A stretch of 64,000 bases of DNA from positions 37,694 through 101,693 of the IMG/VR virus record IMGVR_UViG_3300046171_000208; one strand, 5' to 3'. The position numbers were made by a program, and so were the translations under genes. The notes under the pieces were generated by a model. The model was not told where the DNA came from. It did not search any database and was given only the letters and a program-made list of their open reading frames with translations. Position 1 is the first letter of the stretch. Every line of letters begins with the position of its first letter. Below are positions 17,118-24,700 of this stretch, one piece after another. Origin of the DNA: a virus.

Positions 17118-17800
17118 TGTTTAATCATGTTGATATTGATCTTCCAAAATTAAAAAGGGAAACTATAGATGGTGTTCGTTACTATTCTGTTCCTGACGAA
17201 GATGAATTAATTAAATTAGTTTCAATCACATCTGTTACCAGTCATTTTAATAAAGACATCTTTGTTAAATGGCGAAAAAGAGTAGGTGATGAAGAAGCAA
17301 ACCGTGTTACTAAGGCAGCTACCACCCGTGGTACTGATTTTCACACTCTAACTGAACATCATTTATTGAATGATGAGAAACTTCCAAAAGTTCCTCCGAT
17401 TTCTAATTTTCTGTTCAGTGTGGCGAAACAAAAAATTGGTAATATAAATAATATTTACGCTTTAGAGGGTTCGCTCTACAGTAGGCAACTAGGAATTGCT
17501 GGAACTGTTGATTGTATTGCAGAATACGAGGACGAGTTAGCGATAATAGACTTTAAGACTTCAAAGAAACCAAAACCAAGAGACTGGATAGAACATTACT
17601 TCGTCCAGTGTATGGCATACGGTTGTATGTTGTATGAATTAACGGGTATATCTGTTAAAAAATTAGTAATTATTATGTCCTGTGAAAATGGAGAATGCAT
17701 CGTCTATGAAGAATACAACAAAGCAAAGTACATCAAACTCCTCGGAGAATACATTAACAAATTTGTTCAAGATAAACTGGAAATCTATGGAACCGAATAA
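17117..17800 (+). CDS. PD-(D/E)XK exonuclease
   Basis: 227 residues. The nuclease core is TRGTDFHTLTEHHL, then GTVDCIAEYEDELAIIDFKTSK, giving the Asp...Asp-x-Lys active site, and a following QCMAYGCMLYELTG helix of the RecB/Cas4 type. In cyanophages this family is annotated as an exonuclease and may take part in recombination or host DNA breakdown. It sits in the replication cluster between phoH and gene 33 and overlaps both. Confidence 0.85.
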   Translation: MFNHVDIDLPKLKRETIDGVRYYSVPDEDELIKLVSITSVTSHFNKDIFVKWRKRVGDEEANRVTKAATTRGTDFHTLTEHHLLNDEKLPKVPPISNFLFSVAKQKIGNINNIYALEGSLYSRQLGIAGTVDCIAEYEDELAIIDFKTSKKPKPRDWIEHYFVQCMAYGCMLYELTGISVKKLVIIMSCENGECIVYEEYNKAKYIKLLGEYINKFVQDKLEIYGTE

Positions 17801-18050
17801 AGAACTAGAACAGGCAATCGAGAATAAATTCTTGACCCCATCTAAATTTGCAATCGAAATCGAAAAGATTGTTGCAGCAGAAGAAGACTTCAATTACATT
17901 GATGCAATCTGCTACTATTGCGAAACTAACAATATTGAGGTAGAATCAGTATCGAAGTTAATATCCAAACCTTTAAAAGAAAGATTAAAATGGGATGCAA
18001 CCCGTCTTAACTTTATGAAACCTACATCAAGAGCAAAATTGCCTTTATAA
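17787..18050 (+). CDS. 33: Late transcription co-activator gp33-like
   Basis: 87 residues, start MEPNKELEQAIENKFL overlapping the exonuclease end. The pattern FAIEIEKIVAAEEDFNYIDAI, then YYCETNNIEVESVSKLIS, parallels T4 gp33 (IIEKMVEEFGMSYLEAT, EENSIPETQFAKFI). gp33 links RNA polymerase to the sliding clamp for late transcription with gp55. Late boxes are plentiful in this window. Its place next to gene 59 and 32 fits the T4 order. Confidence 0.7.
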   Translation: MEPNKELEQAIENKFLTPSKFAIEIEKIVAAEEDFNYIDAICYYCETNNIEVESVSKLISKPLKERLKWDATRLNFMKPTSRAKLPL

Positions 18051-18253
18051 TGAAAAAATCAGAATTGATTCATTGGAGATTGCAAGCGATGCTTCGTGAG
18101 CATTCTTTCCCTGATTTACAATACTTGGGTGTAAGACCTGACAGTATCGGTGTTGACCAACACTGGTATAAAATAGGAGAAGCAGAAGTTCCTGTTGACT
18201 CAATTACAGAATTAGATAGTGAAGAGGAAGAAGATGAAAGTGACTCCATTTGA
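18050..18253 (+). CDS. Conserved small cyanophage protein
   Basis: 67 residues starting at TAATG with gene 33. The N-terminus is KKSELIHWRLQAMLREHSF followed by LQYLGVRPDSIGVDQHW, a pattern I recognise as conserved among T4-like cyanophages; the tail is acidic. It lies between gp33 and gp59, so a role in replication or late transcription is possible but not shown. Confidence 0.65.
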   Translation: MKKSELIHWRLQAMLREHSFPDLQYLGVRPDSIGVDQHWYKIGEAEVPVDSITELDSEEEEDESDSI

Positions 18254-18830
18254 AACCTACCAATCATATCTATCAATGAAAAGTCATTTTACGAACCGTA
18301 AGTATGACTTTTTTAGGTATGGTGGTAAATCTCGTGCAACTATGACATCCTTTAATAAAAGGAAAGATAAGTATTGGTTTGAGAAAACGTCGAGAAAATA
18401 TTCTGATGACCAGATTGTTGATTTTCTATTAGCAAATTTTGTGACTACAGATAATCCAAAAAACTTATGGATTGGTGAGATTATCAATTCTGGGGAAAGA
18501 ACATATGCAGATTGGACAAGAAGACAACAGAGTATTTCTTATCTGTTTAAAGAAGAATGTTCTAAATTATTGGAAGAATATAAACTTGATGAGTTGTTTG
18601 AGTGTGGAAAAGGACATCCGATTATATTGAAGAGATTTCTAGGTGGTGATATATCATTAGAAACATTTGTTATCTTTGATATTATATTTGCGTTTTCAGA
18701 TAAGTTTGATGAAAAACTACTCGATCCCGTATGGGAAACCGTAAGTTTGAAGATAAGGAAGTATAAACCTTTCCTAAATATTAATGTATTCAACTTTAAA
18801 AAAATACTACGGGAAATCGTAAATGAGTGA
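18234..18830 (+). CDS. 59: gp59-like helicase loader
   Basis: 198 residues from the ATG at 18234, which follows GAGGAAG; an upstream in-frame ATG at 18219 is less likely. MKVTPFETYQSYLSMKSHF is typical of T4 gp59 proteins, and the body contains FLLANFVTTDNPKNLWIGEI. gp59 loads the gp41 helicase onto gp32-coated single-stranded DNA. It overlaps the gene before it and the DUF1825 gene after it. Confidence 0.85.
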   Translation: MKVTPFETYQSYLSMKSHFTNRKYDFFRYGGKSRATMTSFNKRKDKYWFEKTSRKYSDDQIVDFLLANFVTTDNPKNLWIGEIINSGERTYADWTRRQQSISYLFKEECSKLLEEYKLDELFECGKGHPIILKRFLGGDISLETFVIFDIIFAFSDKFDEKLLDPVWETVSLKIRKYKPFLNINVFNFKKILREIVNE

Positions 18831-19155
18831 TTTTTTCGATTCAAACATAGTTCGTGAAGAACTACAAGAGATAAACGAATTGCAGTTATCTATTTACAAG
18901 AATGCAATGAAGTTTGGAACTTTTAGTCGTGAAGATAAAGTTGACCACATAGAAAGACTTACTGAATTATTAGAAAGACAAAAAGTAATGTACACTCGCA
19001 TTAGTCTCTCTGATGACCCAGAAGCAATTGAACTCAAGATTCATTTACAAAAATCAGTTGAACTTATGGGTTTCCCAGAAGGAACTGATATGTTGTTATT
19101 ATTCTCTGGTATGTCAAATACTATCGAGAATCTTAAGAACTCTATTGACAATTGA
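18823..19155 (+). CDS. DUF1825-like protein
   Basis: 110 residues. The start SDFFDSNIVREELQEINELQ matches the FFDSxIVxxE beginning of DUF1825, a family known mainly from cyanobacteria. The rest (FSREDKVDHIERLTELLERQ) is helical, as in that family. Its place between gene 59 and gene 32 suggests a replication-linked role. This is a good host marker, since the family is nearly confined to cyanobacteria and their phages. Function unknown. Confidence 0.7.
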   Translation: MSDFFDSNIVREELQEINELQLSIYKNAMKFGTFSREDKVDHIERLTELLERQKVMYTRISLSDDPEAIELKIHLQKSVELMGFPEGTDMLLLFSGMSNTIENLKNSIDN

Positions 19156-19173
19156 TTCTTAATCTGTTATAAT
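19145..19173 (+). promoter_or_regulatory. Consensus sigma70 promoter for gene 32
   Basis: TTGACA, 17 bp, TATAAT: a perfect host sigma70 promoter, 39 bp before the gene 32 ATG and overlapping the end of the DUF1825 gene. It fits heavy early expression of the single-strand DNA-binding protein. Confidence 0.85.
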
Positions 19174-19212
19174 CTAATTATCCAAAATATCCAATTTATC
19201 CGAGGTATCTAA

Positions 19213-20100
19213 ATGTCTTTTAAAGACCTTAAAAAGCAGTCTAAACTTGGCTCTTTAACAGCAAAACTAGTTAAAGAAGTTGAGAAGATGAACAACACGG
19301 GCGGTAACGCTGATGACCGAATCTGGAAGCTAGATGTAGACAAAGGAGGTAACGGTTATGCTGTTATCAGATTCCTACCTGCACCCGAAGGTGAAGATTT
19401 ACCATTTGTAAAACTATATTCACACGCATTCCAAGGACCTGGTGGATGGTTCATTGAGAACTCACTCACAACACTTGGACAGAAAGACCCAGTTTCCGAG
19501 TATAACTCATTACTCTGGAACAATGGTACTGATGCTGGAAAAGAAACAGCAAGAAAGCAGAAGCGTAAGTTAACTTATGTCAGCAACATTTATGTTGTAA
19601 AAGACCCTGCAAATCCTGATAACGAAGGTAAAGTATTTCTATACAAGTATGGAAAGAAAATCTTTGACAAGCTTACTGCAGCAATGCAACCAGAGTTTGA
19701 AGATGAGGAAGCAATCGATCCATTCGATTTCTGGCAAGGTGCTAACTTTAAGTTAAAAGCAAAGAATGTCGCAGGTTATAGAAACTACGATAGTTCTGAA
19801 TTTGCAGCACAAAGTCCTCTACTTGATGACGATGATGCAATGGAAACACTCTGGAAAAAACAGTTCTCACTTTCTGAAATTGTTGCACCAGACCAGTTCA
19901 AGGCATATGATGAGTTAAAGACTCGTCTAGATTATGTTCTTGGAAATAAGAAGTCCGCTGCACCACAGTTTGAAGAGGAAGATAATGATCGTGGTCAAGC
20001 AGAAGAGTTAGTAACTGCTGCTGTATCAAAACCAACTCCTGCTGTTGCAGAAGAAGAGGATGATGCACTATCATACTTTGCGAAACTCGCAGAAGAATAA
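19213..20100 (+). CDS. 32: Single-stranded DNA-binding protein gp32
   Basis: 295 residues. N-terminal SFKDLKKQSKLGSL matches the gp32 cooperative domain. The core has GNGYAVIRFLPAPEGED and IYVVKDPANPDNEGKVFLYKYGKKIFDKL, diagnostic of the family, and the C-terminus is acidic as expected for partner binding. T4 gp32 binds zinc through one His and three Cys. Here the His (YSHAF) is kept but the protein has no cysteine, so the zinc site is absent. It covers ssDNA in replication and recombination. Confidence 0.95.
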   Translation: MSFKDLKKQSKLGSLTAKLVKEVEKMNNTGGNADDRIWKLDVDKGGNGYAVIRFLPAPEGEDLPFVKLYSHAFQGPGGWFIENSLTTLGQKDPVSEYNSLLWNNGTDAGKETARKQKRKLTYVSNIYVVKDPANPDNEGKVFLYKYGKKIFDKLTAAMQPEFEDEEAIDPFDFWQGANFKLKAKNVAGYRNYDSSEFAAQSPLLDDDDAMETLWKKQFSLSEIVAPDQFKAYDELKTRLDYVLGNKKSAAPQFEEEDNDRGQAEELVTAAVSKPTPAVAEEEDDALSYFAKLAEE

Positions 20101-20118
20101 TTACAAAGTAATTGTGTA

Positions 20119-20144
20119 GGGGGTCAAACGACCCCCTTTTTTTT
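20119..20144 (+). terminator. Terminator after gene 32
   Basis: Stem GGGGGTC / GACCCCC with AAAC loop and eight Ts. It stands between convergent gene 32 and the minus-strand baseplate genes; on the minus strand no T run follows the stem. Confidence 0.9.
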
Positions 20145-20868
20145 ATGGATTTACAGTTTCGGTATTATCTGTTGCAACTAAACTTGATGTTATATAATTT
20201 GAACTCTTATCATACCTAAGAATATCTCTTAAATCATTAATAAATGTTTGAACAAATCCATTTTTTAATACATTTATTTTTCTCTTTTCTTCATTTTTCT
20301 TATATTCATATTCTAAATTAGTTACTGCCCTCGCTATTTTATCTGTGGTTACTGTGTATTCAGTTTTATCATCAAGTTGATTGTTTCCCTCTTGTGAAAT
20401 TAAATTGTATCTATTTGTACCAAATTGAGTCGATGATCCATATATTTTAAAATCAACATCAACAATAAGATTAGGTGGTAATATTTGACGATCCTGACTA
20501 TCTCTTATTTCAAAGGTTTCATAATATCTTATAGCACTCATTTTTTCTTCTGAACCATATTTTTCTAAGGCATAGTCATAAACTTGGTAATCTTGTAATG
20601 GCCATTCGTGATTGATGTTAGTTATTCCAGCAACTAAAATTACAATATAATCTAATGAAGAATCACCATATAGAAAGTCTGCAAGTGTATCAGGTCTATC
20701 TCCATCTTTTATAACTAATTTTTGTTGAGCGATTACACCACTTCTTACATAATCCATCAACTTAGCACTACGAAATATATTTTTTATAATAATGTAATCA
20801 CTTGCTGAATTTTTATGTGATAATGGCGATTGATATGCTATATCTGGTAATTCTCTGAATAATCCCAT
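20143..20868 (-). CDS. 53: Baseplate wedge subunit gp53
   Basis: 241 residues. The segment DTLADFLYGDSSLDYIVILV with NHEWPL is typical of gp53, whose fold includes a LysM-like part. The N-terminus (MGLFRELPDIAYQSP) also fits. gp53 joins neighbouring baseplate wedges. The gene overlaps the gp48 stop by one base, so the minus-strand operon runs gp4, small protein, gp48, gp53. Confidence 0.9.
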   Translation of the reverse strand: MGLFRELPDIAYQSPLSHKNSASDYIIIKNIFRSAKLMDYVRSGVIAQQKLVIKDGDRPDTLADFLYGDSSLDYIVILVAGITNINHEWPLQDYQVYDYALEKYGSEEKMSAIRYYETFEIRDSQDRQILPPNLIVDVDFKIYGSSTQFGTNRYNLISQEGNNQLDDKTEYTVTTDKIARAVTNLEYEYKKNEEKRKINVLKNGFVQTFINDLRDILRYDKSSNYITSSLVATDNTETVNP

Positions 20869-22100
20869 TAGTATCCAACTCCTGGTCCTGCACCTACTTG
20901 CTGATAATCTTCATGATAGATTGGATTGAGCTCTTTAAATGTTAAACTCATTCTGATATTCACTGGTGTTCCATCTTCATATGAAGTATATGTACCTGCA
21001 TTAGTATAATTAACACTCATACCAGTTAACGCACATAATTTGAATGAATGTAGAAATGGATGATCAACATCATCTTTTAAAAATTTAAGTTGAAAAACAT
21101 CTGGTGATTGTATGAATATACCTGCAGCAGTTCCGTTAAATTCTCCTGCTTTTGCTGCCATTGATGCTTTTAAGCGTCTTATAATTTGTTTTACAACATC
21201 GCCTTCTTTGGGACTTCTTGGAGAAAATGTTATACTATATGGAAAAGTTCTTAAATTTACTCCTTTGAAAAGTAGTTCTAAATTATTATTAAGAATTTGA
21301 CCTGTAGAACGTGAGATAACACTTTGTGGACTCACGTTTGAACCTAATGCTCCAATCGCTGCACCAGATAATGCTGCTCTTACTGCACCTTGAGTTTCAG
21401 GTTTCAAACCAGGAATATCAATTCCAGTATTTAATGCAGTAACTGCTGCTTGTGCTGCAGCTACTCCATCTTCGACAAGATTGCCACCCATTGCTTTTTG
21501 TGCAACTGCAAGTGCACCAAGTTCAAGTGCGTTTGCACGATCTTCACCCCAAGTAATTGAATTTGAATCAGTTAAATCTTGAGGGATAGGTAGTTCAATT
21601 AAATATTTCATTAATCTATTTGCATCTTTACTCATTCTTGAGTTAGCATCAGTTACTTTAAAATCTATTCCTGGTCTTTCTGAACCATTCATCAATTTTC
21701 CTTTCTCATTATATACCTTTAGTTTATTCTTATCACCTTCAGGTAGAGCCATCTTTTTTTTATCTTCTGAAGTTATTGCACTAACTTTACCGTTAGCACC
21801 TTTTTCTTTTTTAAACATATTAACTGGTGTTACTGTTGCTCCAGCACCAGATTCTGGTGGTTCAAATTTTAGACATTTTATGACAAGTCTGTCACCAGTT
21901 CTTTGACTTGGACCTGTAGCAAGTGGGTAACTCAATGGTGGTAATTTTTTATTTCTTGCTCTACTTGTAATTTTTCTATCTCGTGTAGCATAAGTAGGTA
22001 ATTGATTGCCAGTTTCCAAAGCCTGTTCAACACCATCCTTATACTCTTGTGAAGCGTAATATGATTCTTGCTGTTTATAATCGGCAGGATAATTAGGCAT
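20868..22100 (-). CDS. 48: Baseplate tail-tube cap gp48
   Basis: 410 residues. The C-terminal half contains LFKGVNLRTFPYSITFSPR and FKLCALTGMSVNYTNAGTY, the tube-type fold shared with gp19 and gp54. The N-terminal half has an Ala-rich insertion. gp48 caps the hub and starts tail-tube growth. A minus-strand late box (CTAAATAG) precedes it. Confidence 0.88.
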   Translation of the reverse strand: MPNYPADYKQQESYYASQEYKDGVEQALETGNQLPTYATRDRKITSRARNKKLPPLSYPLATGPSQRTGDRLVIKCLKFEPPESGAGATVTPVNMFKKEKGANGKVSAITSEDKKKMALPEGDKNKLKVYNEKGKLMNGSERPGIDFKVTDANSRMSKDANRLMKYLIELPIPQDLTDSNSITWGEDRANALELGALAVAQKAMGGNLVEDGVAAAQAAVTALNTGIDIPGLKPETQGAVRAALSGAAIGALGSNVSPQSVISRSTGQILNNNLELLFKGVNLRTFPYSITFSPRSPKEGDVVKQIIRRLKASMAAKAGEFNGTAAGIFIQSPDVFQLKFLKDDVDHPFLHSFKLCALTGMSVNYTNAGTYTSYEDGTPVNIRMSLTFKELNPIYHEDYQQVGAGPGVGY

Positions 22101-22111
22101 ATATAATTTTT

Positions 22112-22459
22112 TTAACTATTTAGACGGATTTTGACAAAAGGCAGAGTTCTTAAATCTCTTAACTCCATTTCATCTACTTTATACAGTCCTCCAACAACTT
22201 CTGGGAATGTATATTGTCTCATTTCACCCCAGTGATAATTTAATCCTTTGAAACCCCAAGAGTAAACGTTAGTTACTGCAACGAGTGGATGTTCATCATA
22301 TGCAATGTTGGGTGTCTTTGGTTTATATACAAAAACGTAGTAATTTCCTTCTTCAGGTACATTACTTCCTTCAGTTAAAACACCTAGTATTTCCTGTGTT
22401 AAATCATCAGCACTCTCGGTGCCATACAGGTTTTGCATTATAGGATCTAAACGACTCAT
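22112..22459 (-). CDS. Conserved baseplate-region small protein
   Basis: 115 residues. Features include YYVFVYKPKTPNIAYDEHPL and YSWGFKGLNYHWGEMRQYTF. The pattern (FKPKTxxIxYDxHPL, then GxNYHW) is conserved in T4-like cyanophages between gp48 and gp4. The start overlaps the gp4 stop (ATGA on the minus strand). A structural or assembly role is likely from context. Confidence 0.65.
   Translation of the reverse strand: MSRLDPIMQNLYGTESADDLTQEILGVLTEGSNVPEEGNYYVFVYKPKTPNIAYDEHPLVAVTNVYSWGFKGLNYHWGEMRQYTFPEVVGGLYKVDEMELRDLRTLPFVKIRLNS
22116..22123 (-). promoter_or_regulatory. Minus-strand late promoter CTAAATAG
   Basis: A late-type box 15 bp before the gp48 ATG, inside the end of the upstream minus-strand gene. 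Confidence 0.5.
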
Positions 22460-22890
22460 ATATCTAACTCTTTTTCTGTAATTACTTTAAACTCCCACAT
22501 TCGGTCAGCACAATACTCTCTTGCTGCTTTCCATTTTGCTTGGTTTCTTGCATATTCAAATGCTTCACGAATATAACCTTTGGTTTGTCTTTTTGGTCTT
22601 TTTGGTTTAGTTGTTTGTTTAAGTGGTTTCACTTCAATCAGATATCTTTTTATTTTACCTGTGTTCTCTTGAACCTTGATATAAAAATCTGGAAAGTACC
22701 TATGTACTCGACTATCGTGAGGTGAGATGTATGGGAGAGCAATCTCTTCACTTCCCCACTCAAGAATTTTAGTGTTTTTATCACAGTACACCATAAACTT
22801 TCTTTCCCAAAGTGACCTGTAAATAATATTAGTCGGATCACCTTTATACTTTCTAGGATATGATGGATAGTATTTTCCCCTATAAGCCAT
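22456..22890 (-). CDS. 4: Head completion protein gp4
   Basis: 144 residues. It shows the gp4/gp50 pattern: YRSLWERKFMVYCDKNTKI, YFPDFYIKV, and KRYLIEVKPLKQ, giving the Glu...Asp...Glu-x-Lys order of a PD-(D/E)XK nuclease fold. In T4, gp4 seals and trims the packaged head before tail joining. It is the first gene of the minus-strand operon, with a late promoter at 22912. Confidence 0.88.
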   Translation of the reverse strand: MAYRGKYYPSYPRKYKGDPTNIIYRSLWERKFMVYCDKNTKILEWGSEEIALPYISPHDSRVHRYFPDFYIKVQENTGKIKRYLIEVKPLKQTTKPKRPKRQTKGYIREAFEYARNQAKWKAAREYCADRMWEFKVITEKELDI

Positions 22891-22898
22891 CTAAATAA
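22891..22898 (+). promoter_or_regulatory. Late promoter CTAAATAA for the gp54 operon
   Basis: A plus-strand late box 22 bp before the GTG start at 22921. It faces the minus-strand box at 22912-22919 within 30 bp. Confidence 0.6.
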
Positions 22899-22911
22899 CT
22901 ATACTATAGAA

Positions 22912-22919
22912 GTATTTAG
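22912..22919 (-). promoter_or_regulatory. Minus-strand late promoter CTAAATAC for gp4
   Basis: The minus-strand late box is 21 bp before the gp4 start, mirroring the plus-strand box at 22891 so that both transcripts start around 22905. Confidence 0.6.
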
Positions 22920-22920
22920 A

Positions 22921-23751
22921 GTGCCAGCACCAAGACCAAGAGGGATATCAGATATAATGCCTAAGTTACAGAATGTAGCTCAGACATCTCAATTTTTAGT
23001 TAAATTTGTTGTACCAAGAGGTGATTGTCGTAGATTTTTAAGACAGAAAGGAATAAATGATCGTTTTATATCAGATAATGTAGGATTACTTTGTAGTGAT
23101 GCAGTTTTGCCTGGAAGTGCAATGGCAACTCTTAATACTGCTGGTGATTATCAAGGTGTTATAGAAAGATTTGCTCATACAAGAAATTTTACACAAATTA
23201 ATTTTGATTTTTATGTTGATAATGAATATAAATCGTTAAAATTTTTAGAGCACTGGATGGAATTTATATCAAGTGGATCAATTGCCGATCCTTCATCTGA
23301 TACCTATCATTTTAAAATGAAATATCCTGATGAATATAAATCAAATGATACGAGGGTAGTTAAGTTTGAAAGAAATCATTCTCAATTTTTAGAATATAGA
23401 TTTATTGGAATGTTTCCACTGTCTCTTAATTCTACACGAGTTTCATATCAAAATTCCACTGTACTAAAAGCAACTGCAACGTTTAGTTTTGACAGATACG
23501 TTTGTGGTGAAACTAGTTCTCTTGCAAGAGCTTTAGGATTAGATTTGAATAATCAAGCTGCGAGAGATAAAAGAGCATCAGCAAGGCAAACTGAAAGAAA
23601 TAATAATAGTTTGAGTAGAATAATGAATGACGATTTAGCACTACTTAATTCTGGAACAGCATATAGAAATCTACCTCCTGAATTAGTTGGTGGAGGAATC
23701 ACAAGAAGATTTGGAACAAATACTACTTTGACACCATTTAGCGAAAGATAG
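22921..23751 (+). CDS. 54: Baseplate tail-tube initiator gp54
   Basis: 276 residues. I kept the GTG at 22921 because the frame has no earlier ATG and the spacing to the late box is right. TSQFLVKFVVPRGDCRRFL and the tube-fold strand FTQINFDFYVDNEYKSLKFL match gp54, a gp19-like protein that starts tail-tube assembly on gp48. The C-terminal 60 residues are Asn/Arg rich. It heads the hub operon. Confidence 0.85.
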   Translation: MPAPRPRGISDIMPKLQNVAQTSQFLVKFVVPRGDCRRFLRQKGINDRFISDNVGLLCSDAVLPGSAMATLNTAGDYQGVIERFAHTRNFTQINFDFYVDNEYKSLKFLEHWMEFISSGSIADPSSDTYHFKMKYPDEYKSNDTRVVKFERNHSQFLEYRFIGMFPLSLNSTRVSYQNSTVLKATATFSFDRYVCGETSSLARALGLDLNNQAARDKRASARQTERNNNSLSRIMNDDLALLNSGTAYRNLPPELVGGGITRRFGTNTTLTPFSER

Positions 23752-23765
23752 ATTCCAAAAACACC

Positions 23766-23773
23766 TATAAATA
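23766..23773 (+). promoter_or_regulatory. Late promoter TATAAATA
   Basis: A perfect late box 25 bp before the gp26 ATG. Confidence 0.65.
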
Positions 23774-23798
23774 ATCATACTGAAGTGTAGTAATTATT

Positions 23799-24518
23799 AT
23801 GCCTTTACCAACCATTTCAACTCCAACGTATGAGTTGACATTACCATCATCTAATAGAAAAATTAAATATCGTCCTTTTTTAGTTAAAGAGGAAAAGATT
23901 TTAATTATAGCGATGGAAACCCAAGATACAAAACAAATTGCAAGAGCAGTAAAAGATGTTCTAGCAAAATGTATATTGACAAAAGGAATCAAAGTTGATA
24001 AACTTGCAACTTTTGATATTGAATATTTGTTTTTAAATATTCGTGGAAAATCTGTGGGAGAACATATTGAAGTGATGGTCACTTGTCCTGACGATGAAAA
24101 GACTCAAGTTCCAATGTCAATCAATATTGATGATATTAAAATTAAAAAAGAGAAAGATCATTCTACTGACATTTCTTTAGATGGTACTTATACTTTAAGA
24201 ATGAAATATCCATCTTTGAGCGAATTTATTAAAAATAATTTCGATTCAATGACTGATATGAAAGTTGAAGATACTTTTGAATTAATTTCATCTTGTATTG
24301 ATCAAGTATATTCAGAGGAAGAAACGTGGTCGCATCAAGAATGTACAAAGAAAGAGTTATCAGATTTTGTTGAATCTCTTAATTCCAATCAATTTAAGTT
24401 GGTTGAAAATTTCTTTACAACTATGCCTAAATTATCTCATACTGTTAAAGTTACTAATCCAAATACAAAAGTTGATAGTGAAATTAAACTAGAGGGGCTG
24501 CAGAGTTTTTTCGGATAA
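23799..24518 (+). CDS. 26: Baseplate hub protein gp26
   Basis: 239 residues. The N-terminus (LPTISTPTYELTLPSSNRKIK, shortened here to its first motif TPTYELTLPS) and FDIEYLFLNIRGKSVGEHIE are typical of the T4 gp26 baseplate family. The protein probably acts in hub assembly rather than remaining as a major part. It is followed after 2 bp by gene 51. Confidence 0.88.
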   Translation: MPLPTISTPTYELTLPSSNRKIKYRPFLVKEEKILIIAMETQDTKQIARAVKDVLAKCILTKGIKVDKLATFDIEYLFLNIRGKSVGEHIEVMVTCPDDEKTQVPMSINIDDIKIKKEKDHSTDISLDGTYTLRMKYPSLSEFIKNNFDSMTDMKVEDTFELISSCIDQVYSEEETWSHQECTKKELSDFVESLNSNQFKLVENFFTTMPKLSHTVKVTNPNTKVDSEIKLEGLQSFFG

Positions 24519-24520
24519 GT

Positions 24521-24700
24521 ATGGCACACGAGGATCTTGTGTCATACTATAAGTTAAATTTTGCTTTGATGCAACACCATAAATATAGTTTAACTGAACT
24601 TGAGAATATGATTCCGTGGGAGAGAGAAATTTATGTTTCACTTTTACAACAGTATATTGAAGAGGAAAATTTAAAAGCACAACAAGAACGTAATGGATGA
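24521..24700 (+). CDS. 51: Baseplate hub assembly catalyst gp51
   Basis: 59 residues. HEDLVSYYKLNFALMQHHKY and IPWEREIYVSLL match the short gp51-like proteins that follow gp26 in cyanophages. It overlaps the start of the next gene by 8 bp (24693). In T4, gp51 is needed for hub assembly but is not in the virion. Confidence 0.75.
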   Translation: MAHEDLVSYYKLNFALMQHHKYSLTELENMIPWEREIYVSLLQQYIEEENLKAQQERNG

